From: Albugo candida
Lineage: Eukaryota > Oomycota > Peronosporomycetes > Albuginales > Albuginaceae
Direction: 5' to 3'
NCBI GenBank assembly: GCA_905220665.1
Contig: CAJNAR010000149.1
Coordinates: 620,001 to 684,000, forward strand
Length of the DNA: 64,000 bases
Shown piece by piece: positions 23,540 through 37,277 of this stretch. The stretch's first letter is position 1. Each line of letters begins with the position of its first letter. Below the pieces are notes generated by a model. That model saw nothing but the letters and a program-made list of their open reading frames with translations, searched no databases and was not told the DNA's origin. A program made the position numbers and the translations under genes.

Positions 23540-26500
23540 TCATTGCAAGCACTCTTCAATCATATCGACCATCAATGCATCAGTAAGACGTTTTGTAAGA
23601 CCCCGCTCTTCGATTGAGTACTGAGATCCCAAAAGTGATAGCGATCGTTTCTTGAGAAAATTGGATTTTTGTAGAAAGTTTACGTCTCCATACTGCTGCG
23701 ATTCGTCTGAATCGATGTTGGGCAATCCTTGTTGGCTGAGCCAGTACAAAAGAAAATCCGATATGTTTGGTATATGCTTTGCTTGAGACCATATTGCCTC
23801 ATATTGCTCGCAAGGATCGAGATTGGTAAGCGCTTCATCGAGCAAGAACCTCTGAGTCGACACGTATTCAGCATTTTCAGCCACTCTAATCCAATCTCCC
23901 TCCTTCATTCCATGACTCACAAGCTCCTTAATCGCGCTATGTGCGACGTCTTTTGCCGCATACTCTTGTAAACCCGTGTCACAATCCTACAAATTGACTA
24001 TGAGCTCAAGAGTAATGATCATAAAAGACGCGAAACGAACCTGAATAGAGCCACAATGGATGTTTGCAAGAAATTGTTTACCAAAACGTTTTATTATCAT
24101 CGGGCTCCAATCATTGCTGAATGCACGGAGGGAAAGTATTCTGCCAGTTGAATGATCTTCTGGAATAGCTACAGTATCGATTATTGGCCGCGCATGCATC
24201 CTTTCGATCAGCAGGTGATCTGTGATTGCTTCTGTAATCAGTATTGTCGAAATACGTGTCGTTAACACTGAAGCTTTGGTACATCTGTATTTGGCTATCC
24301 AGTTACGCAAAAGTCGATGGATCAAGTCACTGATTCGTTCTCTACTTCTTAATGTCAATTCGACTTGTACGAATTCTGTGAGAAGAGAACAGATTGGTGA
24401 GCAAGTTTGACATCGTCTAAGGTACAGGTCGATACCTGACAACGTTTCCTGCTGTAATTCCGCAAAGAGGTGAGCTGAAATTCTCTGTGCTCGGTCTTCT
24501 TTTCTCAATACTGATTCTTCTTGCTCTAATGTGACGTTGGTTATTGGATTCTCTAAAAGGTGCTCTAGAGCGGTATCTTTTTGGTCAATTAGAGTTGTGT
24601 CATCAGTTATTGAGAGGATGCTCGCTTCCACCGGTTCCACATCTTCGACGTGATCGAAACTCCCCAAGTGATCGATTGGAGTAGGTACTTCTGTGATCCG
24701 TAATGACTCTGATACGACAGATACTGGCACATGGAATTTTAATGACGCAACGGGATGATCTTGGTCGCAAATAGTATCACCAGCGATTGTCGGATACGTA
24801 CTGCTGGTTTGTGTGGACTGCTCGAGACGCGAAGCTTCGGTATTAGGCGGTACAGCGCTCTCCACAAAATCGAACTCTATCAAACGATCTAGACTGAAAG
24901 TAGACGTACGCTGAATTCCGACATCATTGCATGGTTGAGTTGGAGAAATTGCCTCTTCCACGTGGACGTAGCCCCGTAACAAATCGTTAAGACAGTTTGC
25001 TTTTGCCATCCATTTCCCTTCAAATTTTCGCTTTCTACGCTCAAAATCCACTCGACTGTGGGCATTTTGTTGGCGTAAGGCGTCGAGTATCGTTGTGTCG
25101 AATTCTAATTGTTCTTCCATCCGTCCCAGAAGCTGTAAAAGCTTATCTTCTTCTACTCCAAGACTTTCTTTCTCATGTTCACGTGCTATTTTATTGTGAA
25201 CCCGTCGTACCAATTTTTCTTTCTCATGAAGAAGATTATTCAAAGATTTAATTCGCTCTGCTTGCGCCTGAAGACTGTCTTCCGAAACGTTTTCTGGTTC
25301 CTGTGACGATTGTAATTCCTGAACCACAGAGTACGATTCATTAAATGCTACTTGACAGGCGACAAACTGATCTGAAATCTGAGCTGTCTGACTGCTTATC
25401 ACTTGTGCCATACAATCGAGATCTTCCTTTGGAGCTTCTTCATCGTCTTTCAATAACAAAGGTGATGAGGGATCCTGTCGCTTCTCTGATTCGGATGCAC
25501 TCACTTCTTCAAATGACGTCTCATATCCTTCGTCACCTTTAAATTCCTTGAGATCATTCGATTCTTTGTCAAACCGTACGTTGGGCACATTTCTAATTGT
25601 AGTAAGCGATTCTGGAATTGCTTCAGCTTGATCTAGTATTTTCACTTCACTTATTTCGGATTTGGAATCGATGGAACTTTGCGTATACATTTCCGTCTGC
25701 TTACGTTCTGACGGTATTTCCTCTGGACGATCAGAGGTACTGGACTGCTCGAAAGAGGATTCATAAATGGATGTTTCCATACTTTTATCAGCCACATCTT
25801 CATCTGAAGGCTCAGCAATATCTTCAGAGGCTTCCGAAGCGGCCGAGTCTATAGCTAATGATGGAACAGACACGGATGTCACAACGATTTGGACTTCCTC
25901 AATGCTCCTATTCGTACTATGCGAATCTGTAGCTTGTATTGCCTCTGTAGCTCCTTCGTCTAATTCACTTGGCGCCTCTGACTGTGGCCCATCTTCCCCT
26001 GTCTCCTCGAACGAATCATCTTCGTATATTTCTTCACTTTTCTCAGAGACTTGTGATATGTCAGATCTCTTTTCATGGTTATCCGAGCCAGTGACACTTC
26101 TTTCGCTGGTGACGAGTTTTGTGCTACGGATAAGACGTTCATAGCCTTCCTTCAAGCCAGTCACTCGTTCATCAAACTGAATGTCAGATTCCTTCTCTCG
26201 AGCTTTCGAGTAAACATCGACCTCTAAGACTTTCTTTGCCAATTCGTCTGTTTCTTGATACGCATATTCCTTGTGTAAACGATCTCTCTCATGAATTAGC
26301 ATTTCCTTCTTCAGTTCGATCAGCTGCTCAACTCTTTGAAGTTTCTGCTCAATCTTGTTATCACTGATACGTTTATTTGGTTGAGAGTACTCCATTTTCA
26401 GACTTTGAAGGTGTTCAAATTGCTCCTCTAATTGTTTGGTTGTATTCGAATCTTCTGTAGGAACCTCTTCCAGCACTATGAGAGATTTCGCATCTGATGT

Positions 26501-29500
26501 CGCAACATTTTCACTTTGAATAGATGACACAAAGTCGTCGTCATCGTAGACTTGAGAATCATTCGCAGCTGATTGTATGGAAGGCACTTCTACCGATTGA
26601 ATTGATTTTTCTTCGGCACTGATTTCACTTGCTATGGAACTCTCTGATTTCTTACTAGGCTCCGATTGATAGTCGGCTACTGAGCGTTCGGCCTCATCCG
26701 AGACCTCATCGAATGATCCATAATCTTCATTACTGCTCGCATCCTGATCGAGCATCTCTTCTTTCTCTGAAGAAATAGGCTCTTTCCGTTGTCGTCGATC
26801 GATTCGCTCCACAGGTTGGACTCCAATACGAGCGTCATCTTTTGCAGTTCCACCACGTGCGCCACGATGCAGACTCTGCTGAAAATGAAGGATATCCTGG
26901 TAATATTCAGCCTTGCATGCTGCTATAGATGCGCTGCATTTTGCCTTTGCTGCACGTAATTGCATCCGAACATTCTTCTGTCGACTTACTGCTTTACAAT
27001 TTTGTGAAATTCCCTGTTGCTCTTCCTCATACTTTGCTCCTTCCGCTTGATAGAACATTTCTATCGCAGTAATCTCTCGCTGGAGTCCTTCTTTGACAGT
27101 CAATAGATATTTTTGTAATAGAGCTTGTTCCTCAGCATTCAGACTGGTCGTCATCTGATCTGGGACATCGAAATCATCCATGCTTGAAGCTTGCACTTGA
27201 TTCTCATCGACATCAATATTATCTTGAATCGATACACTTGTTACCGAAGTAATTGACTCTGGGTAACTTTGCACTGAGTCTTCTTTCACTGATGCTTCTA
27301 ATTCCTTGCTTCCATCTCCAATATCCTCGTCATCTTTGATTGACCCACCGCTCATAGATGATTTTATCGTAGCTGTAACGTCAAAGTCGTCGACATAATC
27401 GGATGCTGACTCGATAGATGCATTAAGGATCACCTTCTTGTCTTCAATGTTCTTTTCAGATACCGAACGAGCTTCTGAGTCGAATGTCTCGTCAGTCTTT
27501 GGAGGTTCACTCTCAAAAGTATTCGAGCCGGACGAACTTCCATTTCGATCATATTGAGTCGATTCGATCTCACGGGAAGAAGTGGAGTGAGTATCCGATG
27601 GAATTTCAGTCTCACGACTTTGACTTTGACTATCGGAAGATGACAAATACTGATCGTCGATTTCTGCGTCGGAATGCACATTTTCCAGCACCGTCGAAGT
27701 GTTTTGTGTCGCTTTAGACTCCCTTGTATCGTCCAGATGCTCGAAACTTTCAGAATCGTACTCTTCCAATTCAGTGGCTATACTCTTAGAGACCGGTGGA
27801 ATCGTATTGGAGTCGGTGCTTCCAGTCAGGCTTTCTATCTGCGAGTCTTGTTCGGTCAACTGCGGATTTTGCCGCACCAAATCGACAGTTTGAGCTTCTC
27901 TTTCTCGAAAACGTTCTCTTTTCAGCTCTTCTTGCAGCCTTTTGGCCTCCTGTTCGAACTGAGCGCTTTTTTCATTGTTCTTCATTTCCAACTTTTCAAT
28001 AGCATCCTGTAACTGTTCCTCTGAACGTTTCTCCGCGATACTCTGTTCAAGTTGCACGCGTTGTTGCATATAATTCTCATCAACCTCATTTTTGAGAGCG
28101 AGAGCATAGGAGACGGTATCTCTTTGAGCTTGTTCCAGCTCTCGTGTTTTTTCGAGAAGACAAACTTTCAATTGGGCCTCATGAATATGATCACGAAACT
28201 CTACAGCTGCAAGTAAATGTTTGGACAAAGTATCAGGAGAAAAGAGCGCTGGAGACGAGTGATGGAAATCTTTGAGCTGATCCACTTTATAAGATCGTTG
28301 TTGCATTGTTTTTTGCATATCAAGCTCCGAAACGTCCAAATGTACGATACGATCACTTTTCTTCATTGCATCTTCACTCGAAGAGTTTTCTATGATACAG
28401 GTTGTAGCTTCTACCGATCGAACATCGTCAAACTTCGTCTCGAGCAAGGGTCCAGTAGATGGCTCTATTTTGACAATCGCAGTCTCCGTAATCTTGAGAT
28501 CTTCATTGTGCTTTGTAGCTTTCAGATTCTCCAGTTCGTTTGTCGAGAAACCTTGGACAGCTTCATCCGCGAGCGTCGCAGCACCGGCTTCGATTCCAAT
28601 CGTTTCTGCGGTATCTCTTGGATCCTCAAACGAATGTTCGCGCTTGTGCTCGGTAACTCGTGTTTGCTGCTGCAAGTCGTACAGTTCTCTTGCGTAGTAA
28701 TCAAAAACACTGAGCGAGTCATTTTCTTGCTTGAGTAAATGCTCAAGCGGATCATCAGCCTCATTTTTTAGACTGAATTTGAATCCATTTTGAAGTTTCA
28801 ACGAGTCAACCGAGTGAGCTGAAAATTGTAGAAGGGTGTTCGTCGACATTTTTAAATCAGTTGACAGAGATAATTCACTGACGCTTTCACTCGCATCCTT
28901 TGCACTGTGCGGTGAGGAATAGGATTGGTTTGAGGCAAGGAGGGAGGTTCGAATTGTAAAAGCGCCATTGAGATCGACTAATGTCACAGAATCTTCAACT
29001 TTATTGACTGGCTTTTCGATTACATCCTGTGAACTCTCGGCACATCTCTGCCTTACTGGTGACACTATTAGTGGATGCTCTGTGATCCGATCATCTTGAC
29101 CTGAAGAATGACTGGAATCACCGTCGAACGCCTTCTTACTCATCGGTCCGGCACTGCATTGATTCCCTACTTTTTCAGGTGAGTTTCCAGTCTCGTTGCA
29201 TGATACATTTCGTCGATTACCAGAAGCTCTTAGTTGGTCCAATTGTGCTGATAGTAGCGAAGCTCGTTCTTGTAATTCCTTCAGCTTGTCGACTCGATGG
29301 CGAGAGACTTCATTTTGCTTGCTTTCAGTCTCTAAATGGTTAGCTCCATGGTTCTCTCCTGACAGCACTTTTTCATCTATCATAAGTGTGGAAGCGAAGT
29401 CTAGCTCAGAATGCACTAAACAATCAGACGTTGGCGCTACTTCCTCTTTGCACGTATCCATGACATACAATGGATGTTCATTCAGTTTGTACTTCTTTGA

Positions 29501-30217
29501 TCGCTGTAATTGGATCAGCCGAACCTTTTCTAACTGTTCCAATTTCGCCTGCAATCGCTGTTTCGCTTCGAGTTGACTTTGTCTCTCTTTCGCAATATTT
29601 TCCTGTCGGCGTTTTCTTTGCAATTTCATGGCTTCACGTGCGCGTTGTCGTCTCTTTAGGGTTTCTTCTGACGGTTTTTGACGGCTTCGATCGACTTCGC
29701 TCTCTCTCGGTACATTTGGCTTTCTCTTCTTTCTCACTTGTCGATTTTTGGCCTTGTTTTGCTCCTTGTGTCTTTCTATTATCCCCTCCTTCAAACCCAG
29801 TATGTCAGAGGTCTTTTGTGTGCACTCGGTAGCACTTTGCGATTTCATTCCATCGTCGGATTTCTGTCTGACAGATTGCTCTTCCTCTCTCTTACGTCGT
29901 ATTTTGAATCGCGGGACCATCGGCTTTCTTTCCCGTGTCAAATCGATAGTTTCTTTCTTTTTATTCACAACTTCTTTTTTATCGCTTGTAGGGATCATTC
30001 GCCGGGAATATAAAACCCGATTGCGTTCTCGAATCTTTTGGTCAAGATACTTGAGCTCTATCTTCTTTTTCCTTTCTTCTGCTTCATGACGCAGTCTTTC
30101 ATTCAGACTATTTGTGATTACCAATTTAGCAGTACGAAGTCTCATAAGCTCCTTCTCCTTTTGCTGTTTGTAGTCAGTTTTCTGTGTGTGATTCGGTTTC
30201 TGATCAGTGATTTTCAT
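23540..30217 (-). CDS. Giant coiled-coil protein, possibly centrosomal (CEP350-like)
   Basis: About 2207 residues from the first in-frame ATG at 30217. The same frame stays open to about 30400, so an upstream first exon is possible. The N-terminal ~330 residues are very basic, with many RRK/EKER blocks and helical coiled coil. The middle is acidic and Ser/Glu-rich, with a recurring short motif of the type Y/D-x-x-S/D-F-E/D (for example DYVDDFDV, SMDDFDVP, IYEDDSFEE, GYETSFEE, IYESSFEQ) between coiled-coil segments. The C-terminal ~150 residues lie in a second exon (23986-23540) behind a 54-bp intron and look globular. The layout recalls centrosomal or ciliary scaffold proteins such as CEP350, but no CAP-Gly domain was seen, so the name is tentative. 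Confidence 0.7.
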
Positions 30218-30602
30218 TTGATTTGCATTCGGAGTATATTTATTTCGACACTTTTTCTCATCTCTCAATGCTTTTCTGCTTTTTTCAGTGCTGCGAAAGC
30301 AATTGCACCTTATTATTGCGAGCAGTCTACAGGATATTACGAAACGTACCTTCTTAAACCTGCTGTATCGATTGATTGAGAGCCTTCTGAATAGTGCCAC
30401 AATGGGTTACACCTCTTTACATGTTTGTGATGATGTGCGTGAAGAGAGATTTCCATTTCATTGCATCGATTTTCGATCATTGGACCCTTGCGAGCTCCAA
30501 TCTCGCAAACGATCTATTCGGTCGCTTAAGCATTTGTATCAGAGAGCCATTGTACTGTGTCTTTCTATTATGTACGATATCGATATCACATATTTGTAAA
30601 GT
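30218..30602. promoter_or_regulatory. Divergent promoter, coiled-coil gene and CWC25
   Basis: At most 385 bp lies between the two divergent start codons. Part of it may also be a first exon or N-terminal extension of the coiled-coil gene: there is an open minus-strand frame up to about 30400 and a separate ATG at about 30543. Confidence 0.35.
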
Positions 30603-32160
30603 ATGTCGTTGGCATTTTTGGCCAAAAAGAGCTGGCACACTGCGAATTTGAGAGTAAGATATCGATGGAAACCTGCGCTTGGAGACAGATAATGAAATAG
30701 TGTACTTTGTAGAATGTGGAGAAAGTATGGATTGCTGAACAGAAACACGCAGCGGAAGGGAAAAAGCTGGATGAATTACGTAAGAATATCGAGGAAGAAC
30801 GCCAATTACAGGAGCTCAGAGAGCTCCAGGCTGCTCACGGAGACAAAAAGGCTGCAATTGAGCGAGTTGAGTGGATGTATGAAGCGCCTATGGTGCAACA
30901 AGAGAAAAGTACTGAAGAATATTTACTTGGGAAAAAGCTCAAAAGTGAAGCATCTGGACAGCAGCTTTCAGAAAAATACGGCTCGTTAGGCAATAACAAT
31001 GCTACCAATGCAGCTTACGAGAACTTCTCTCGATTGAATGAAGATCCGATGTTGCAGATAAAGTTCGTAGTAACGTGCTGACTTTGATAAGGAGTCTTAC
31101 GCTTTTCTGTTTGGTAGAAGACAACAGAAAGAGATGCATGAAAGTATTCTGAAAAATCCAATCAAAATGAAAAGAATTAAAGAAAAAGTCGAAAATATGT
31201 TGAAAGATTGTAAACAGCGCAAAGAGAAGAAGAAGAAAAATGTCAAATCGAAATCCAAACGGAAGAGAAGAAGTCATCCGTCAGACTCCGAGTCGAAGGA
31301 AGAGAGACCCGAAGTCGTTGATAAGCGTCAGAGATCTACAATAATGGATAAAAAGAGGCGACGAAGCGGGTACAGAAGATCGGCGGAAGCCTACAGAACC
31401 AGTAGTAATCGACACAAGAAACAAGACCATAGCAAAGTAACAGGTCGTAACAGGATCAGCTCTTCTCGTAGTCCTATTACCAGATCCCTTGATCACAAAA
31501 AGAATCGTTCTCGCAGTCAAAGTGTGGCTCAGGATTATTCTCCCGCTCACGAGATCGACGAGTATGGGCGCAGTCGGTGCAGACGCAAACTCTCAACAGA
31601 GAAAAGTGAAACTCAAAGAAAAGACTCCAGATCGAGAGATAGAAAGGATCGTCATCGCTCACGAAAGGCCAGTACAAGATATGGCCTTACGGATCATTCC
31701 AATGCAGTGCGATGTGAAGATATTGATCGAGGATCATTAGGACCCAATGCCAAGTTTCTCGCTAAAGCGCGAGCAATGAAAGAAAAAGAAGAAGATTTAC
31801 GAACTGAAAAGCTGTCTAAATCGGTAAAGAAGTCAACGTTCACCGCGATGGATAAGACCCGAAACGCTCTGGAAATGATACAAAATGCACAAGAAATCGA
31901 AGCGTATCGGAAAAAACGTGCTCTCAAGGCTGAGGACGAAATAGAGCACAAGGAAAACAACTGCAAAAGCGATCGACATTTCCTAAAGTCAGTATTCTGC
32001 TCTCTTCCATCCATGCACCTGAATCTCATTTTTGCTGATCAGAACAATTCAGGAAACCGCATACATCAAAACCAGTAGCACTATTGGTGAACGAATCCGC
32101 CGAAATGTCCATTACATACAGCGGGACGACACCGAAGGCTTTTTGGAAAAGAAGCAATAA
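30603..32160 (+). CDS. CWC25: Pre-mRNA splicing factor Cwc25 homologue
   Basis: Cwc25 enters the activated spliceosome to promote the first transesterification step. The product is 460 residues in four exons: about 30603-30653, 30713-31062, 31118-31991 and 32053-32160. The N-terminal Cir-type domain is spliced across exon 1/2: FLAKKSWHTANLR then NVEKVWIAEQKHAAEGKK, followed by RVEWMYEAP and STEEYLLGKK. Residues ~150-330 are rich in Arg/Ser/Lys. The C-terminus has the conserved STIGERIRRNVHYIQR. The first exon is only 51 bp and easily missed. Introns are 59, 55 and 61 bp. Confidence 0.92.
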
Positions 32161-32429
32161 AGTGCGTGCAAACAGCTGTCGCAGCGATTCGCCACCTCAC
32201 CTCCTTCGATATTGGTTGATGAAAAGCTTTTGGCTGCAAGTAAAAGCGATCATACAAAAATGTATTTTTTTTTCTGAAAATACATCAGATATCTATCGGT
32301 CTGAACGTGGGAATCGGAGCTCCGGTTTGGAAATCAAAACACATATTCGCTCTTCGTCTTTGTTACAGTCGTCACCTGAGTCTCACCTCGTTCAAGGCCG
32401 TGGATTCGATCTTTTGACAATCGCAGTGT

Positions 32430-35400
32430 TCAAAAAAATCTTTCGCCAGTCGCATGGACTGTTGCTGGATCATTCTCGCTTGACTCCATATCCTTTGTAT
32501 CAATCTGATCCTTATTGGCTTCTCGCTCGATGTAGATGGCTACCAGACGGAATTTGAGAGCATCGGTGTGCTCCGAGACGTACTTTAATATATTCTCATC
32601 CCCCTCCATGAGATAATGATATCGGACGATGCAGTTAACGGCATTCTTCCGGACTTCAGAGCAGTTGTGACTAAGCATCTATGGACACAAATTATCGGAT
32701 GATTCTCAAACCAAATCAAAGCAAACGTACCTCCAACAGCGTCATCAGTAAATCGGATTCCTTTGGTAAAACACATTTATCGCCCGACTGAATACTCGAT
32801 AAAGCTGTGCGGATGATACGCAGACTTGTGATCAAAGTGATTTCCGGTTGATTTGGCGAGCAACTCGATAGCAAAATGGCCAATGCTGCATGAGCGTTCT
32901 CTTTATCACTTACAATCTTCTGCAGACACGATTCGGCGATGTAAGAAATCTAGCAAGCAAATCACATATGTCAGTGGTTGATAACGCCTCATGGAAAAGC
33001 TTTCAGCACACTATGTACCAGCTTTTGTCTCTGAGTGGTGTAATTCATGAGTTGATGCACCAAATCGTGTAGAAACGATTCCAAGTGACTCGGGTACCGC
33101 TCGAGCAGTTTGCGTACCACTTTAAGTATGCTGATGTTGTGCTCTTGATCGTGTGGATAAAGTCTCGCCATCAGATGGGATAGAAGTCGATCCCGGTTGT
33201 CTATCCAGAATTCTATAGAGTACGTCTTTATGATCTTGGTGATCTACTCGAATGAACAGCATGAATGGGAATTCAGCAAAGGCAGCGAGTTTTCCTACCT
33301 CATGCAAAACTCGCTTCAGACTTTGTTCATTATTGTAATTGGATGCCAGACATTTGAGTTGTCGTTCCAGATTTTCATTCTTTTCGTTGACAGCCAATGT
33401 ACAGGATACCGATTCCTCCACGATTTCACTGAATGAAGCTCGATCAGGAGCGGCCGAATCATCGATGGCAATTGCTTCCACGAAGAGGTCGGTACATTGT
33501 GTCGACTGAAATGGTTCATCGGGTGCACTCGCCACCTCTGATGAATTTGCATCCTCTTTTGATTCTTCGGCTGCAATGATTTGCGTCGGTGCGTTGTAAT
33601 GGACGTCCACCTGTTTGGTTGTTCCAATTCGTATTCCGCGAGAAGATAACACACGAGTGATTACTTGTCGTTTTCCCGGGGTTAGTGACATAATGGCTTG
33701 ATCGACTTCGTGAGAGTATGTCTTCTTGGTTGCCACAAGTAGATCTCCACATGCTTGATTGTAAGAAAGAGGAGCATCTCCGTCCAAAGCTTGTGCGATT
33801 TTGTTCAGCAGACTTCGGATGTTTTTTGTATTCTCAGTGGAATTTGTCTCTTTGAAACACGCTCCGGCTAATGGAAGTACCTTTGTCATATACTGGCAGA
33901 CAAGAACCTTCATTTTCACATTGCCTCCATCTATGATGAGTGGTAGCAGATGGCTGACTAGGATAGGTATCTCAATACGTGCTACCAGGAAATCCAACAC
34001 TTCACGTGCGTGTTTTCGATTGACTTCCTTGGAATCGACAGCTTTCTGAAATAAACGTGGAAGCATTACTTTGATATGTTTGAGAATGTGGCTGACAGGC
34101 TCATGCGCACGAATAAACACCACAAAGACTTCCAGAGCGTATTGAGCGACCCTGTAATGCGGATCCGCAAGCTCTTTGACTAAACACGCGAAAACTTTCT
34201 CTTCACTCTGTTTGCTGAATTCGGTCTTTCCGCGTTGATTCAAAAGAGCTGAGAGACGCTGAAGAGCATCCAGTCGATGAGACCATCCATTGTTTGTAAC
34301 TCCAGTGAAAAAAGCATTCAGCCGAGCGCGGATACTTTCATTACCAAGACCTTCAGTGGCGCCGGTATCGCTGTTGTCTTGAGCACCTTGGCCTTTGATA
34401 GAACCTTTTTCTCTCGTACTGCTATCCGAAAGTGTGACGTCATCAGAATTGGAATGACTTGAAGCGTTCATGATGCACCGCTTTGGACCAGCAGTAGCCT
34501 TGGCATACTTTTTATGCGATTTGGATCGAGTGTCTTGCTTCAATTCTGTTCGATTCGACTTGGATGAAGTCGGAGGTGCATTTTGCAAAATCCTTTCCGG
34601 CTTCCAGCTCAATGAGCCTTGTGAAGAAATTGTGTTTGATTCTCCATCTCCGTTATTCTTTGTCCCTGCTCCTTGGGTCACACGAAGAGTGGAAGAAAGC
34701 GGAATCATCGATGACACCTCTTTAGCTCCATTTTTTGCATCAGATTTCTGACAGACAGTACTTTCGACACGCACTGGTCCGGTCCCAAAAGTCGACCGCG
34801 AAAGTATAGAATCGCTTTGGAAGTTGGATGTTAGTGATGCTCCCAAAACTCGTCGAGGACCGGATAAATTACTGCCGGCTGAATCGATCTTGAGACTCGC
34901 TCCATCGTTTTCTAATTTTGGTACAAAATCAATATCGCTATCATGAGCTCCACTTCGTGAAGCCTGATACTGAAATTTGCTTTCTGCGGTAGACGGAAGC
35001 ACGACTTTGTCTTGTGAGCGTTTTCCAAGCAAAGGTTCTTTGCCTAAAAGTGATTCTTTCGTTGAGATTGGGAATTCGATCTGCCGACTGGTATCAGGGC
35101 CAAGTTCTGCCGAGTCACGTGCAGCATCATCGTATACGTTACGTTGTACAGACAAATCCAAGCGCTTCAGACATTCTATCGCTTCCTCCTACTCAAGATC
35201 AAAGCGTGAGTCGTCTCCGAACAGCATCGTATTGTAGGTACCTTGAATAGATGATGGAATCGCCAGTAGCATTTTCTCGCTTGTGCTCGCACTTCAGAAT
35301 CCGCATCTTGCAATATCATTGGAAATGCTTGCACGTAGTGAGCCCTCTGTCTTTATACGAATGCAAAATGAGTAACAATCAGAGAAGTGACGCTCATACA

Positions 35401-37174
35401 TACTTGTGAATAGATGCAGGGCTCCAGTATTGAAGAATCATTGTCATATAAAGCACACAATTGTAGCGTAACAATTGATTTTTTGATCTTGTTCCATCCA
35501 GAAATCTACTCGATCATGCATGACAAAACCTATGAGCGTGTGATTATACCGAAACTTACTTTGTGAGAATCTTTGTGAAGCCGTCGTGGGAGCTTTTGAT
35601 GATACTTCGAATCGTTTTGTCTGCGGATGTTGAGACGACTTGGATAGTCACACAAGTCGCTTTAAGGAGACTGAGAACAAAGCATTCGGCATGTGAATTG
35701 AATTCTTCTCGTAACACTTGAACAAGCGCTTCAATCGTACTACAAGCTTCTCTCGATACTGAAGACCTTAAATCTCCAATCTGCTCACATAATCGATTGC
35801 GAAAAGCTCGTAATCGTTGTGATAATACCATAATCAGTTGGTCTTGACCTTTGATCTTTGTCACGATCATTTGCAACGCCTTCAAAGCTCCCACACGTCT
35901 CTCCCAATCATTGGGCGACGCGAGATCAGTCTGGACTTTCAATAATTCTCTTTCCATTTCGCGTTCAGTGAATAGTCCGGTATTATGTGTCGCGTCATTT
36001 TTTGAGCTGATCGCATTCTTTGATATATTTCGTGACGGAGCCAATGGATTGATTTCTTTTGGTTGACTAGTAACTTTGGCCTTTGTGGAGGACAGCAGTG
36101 CTTGAAATCTGGCAAAATTGTCATCTGTACCATGTATACTACCATTTGGTATCACACGATTTTCGACTGAACGATTCTTGCAGCGTCCAGTGATATCCTT
36201 TATATGAGCACTGCGTACGCCCTTTTCCTGAAGCAATGCCTAGAGAGAATACCTAAGTCCGTATCATATTCGAGCCAGCATGTACATACCCAGAGAGAAG
36301 GTCCAGAATGAGTGTACAGCTCTTCTAAAATTTGCATGGCGGTTTCTCGTACGTCCTTGGAGGAGTCCTCTAAGCCGCTTATGATCTAAGAAGATATGCG
36401 CCATTCACTGTGCACAGAGACCAGTAGAAGCTCGTATATTCACCTTGTCGAGGAACTGATGCTTGCATGTATCCACAAAGTTCGAATTCTTGATCAGATT
36501 CCATTTGCAACACAAACTCTGTAAACCATCACTTTAGCACTTCCATAAAAGTGCGATAAAGTCCCACACCTGCTGACGGGTTCTCCAATTCTTATGCGTA
36601 AAACAAGGCTGCAACATGAGAGAAACAGTCAGTCTCATTCTTCCGATAATGTCTCCTCAGAACCTCTAATTGCTCGAAAGTATTTTCGACTCCAAATATC
36701 TGCGAGACTTCCAGCATCACCTGAACGGCGCTTTCGCGAACTTGAATCTGATAATGCGACATCAAATACGTTCCTCGCAACAATCTACAAATATCAATCG
36801 TGGCTAACCTTGTTATCACCAAGTCGTTCAATCATATTAGACCACAGAGCCTTTTGGTTTGCTCGTAAAATCGACGAAATTGGTGCAAACGATTTGTAAA
36901 AAGGTGAGCGAGTCACATGTTGAATGATAGAAAGGGCGATAGAAGTTATCTTCGAGTTATGATCTCGAAGACATGAAACAACTTGCTCCAAGCAGCAGGT
37001 GATGCATTCTTTTCCACGAGTGTTGTCTTGTCGGACGGTGTCCAAAACTTGAGCGATGCCGTGTAATCGCTTTTTGATCTCTGATTACATCAAAGAGTGT
37101 AAGCGATGCATAAATGTAGTTGCATACTATCCATATCCACCTTTTGCTTTTAATAAATCAAGTGGCATCTCCAT
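32430..37174 (-). CDS. CLASP-family microtubule-associated TOG protein
   Basis: CLASP proteins bind tubulin and stabilise microtubule plus ends. Thirteen exons join to about 1354 residues. Minus-strand exons are about 37174-37141, 37080-36809, 36747-36664, 36608-36570, 36518-36444, 36385-36290, 36239-35560, 35505-35404, 35350-35242, 35188-33299, 33234-33019, 32949-32731 and 32678-32430. The first TOG array has MIERLGDNK, the hallmark HKNWRTRQQ and DSSKDVRETAMQIL. A second TOG (NDWERRVGALKALQMIV) ends with DADSEVRAQARKCYWRF, typical of CLASP. A Ser-rich linker follows, then a TOG with WSHRLDALQRLSALLNQ and a helical C-terminal domain. Small exons of 34 and 39 bp occur. All junctions keep frame; start is the ATG at 37174. 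Confidence 0.87.
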
Positions 37175-37277
37175 TCAATCGATTTGATGGAAGCGCTGAC
37201 GCTTAAGAATTTTTGCAAATTCGCTGCTAAAGGTTTTAGCTAATAGAATGTCAGCTTATATATCGGTTAGTACGAAA
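37175..37277. promoter_or_regulatory. 103-bp divergent promoter, CLASP and ELMO genes
   Basis: Only 103 bp separates the start codons of the two divergent genes. Both promoters and both 5' leaders must fit here or overlap the coding regions. A TATATATCGG stretch lies near 37256-37265. Confidence 0.5.

Noticed and set aside
32084..32557. Plus-strand frame of 157 codons after Cwc25
   Set aside because: It is the alternative frame of the last Cwc25 exon, whose conserved ERIRRNVHYIQR reading is much more convincing, and continues into spacer.
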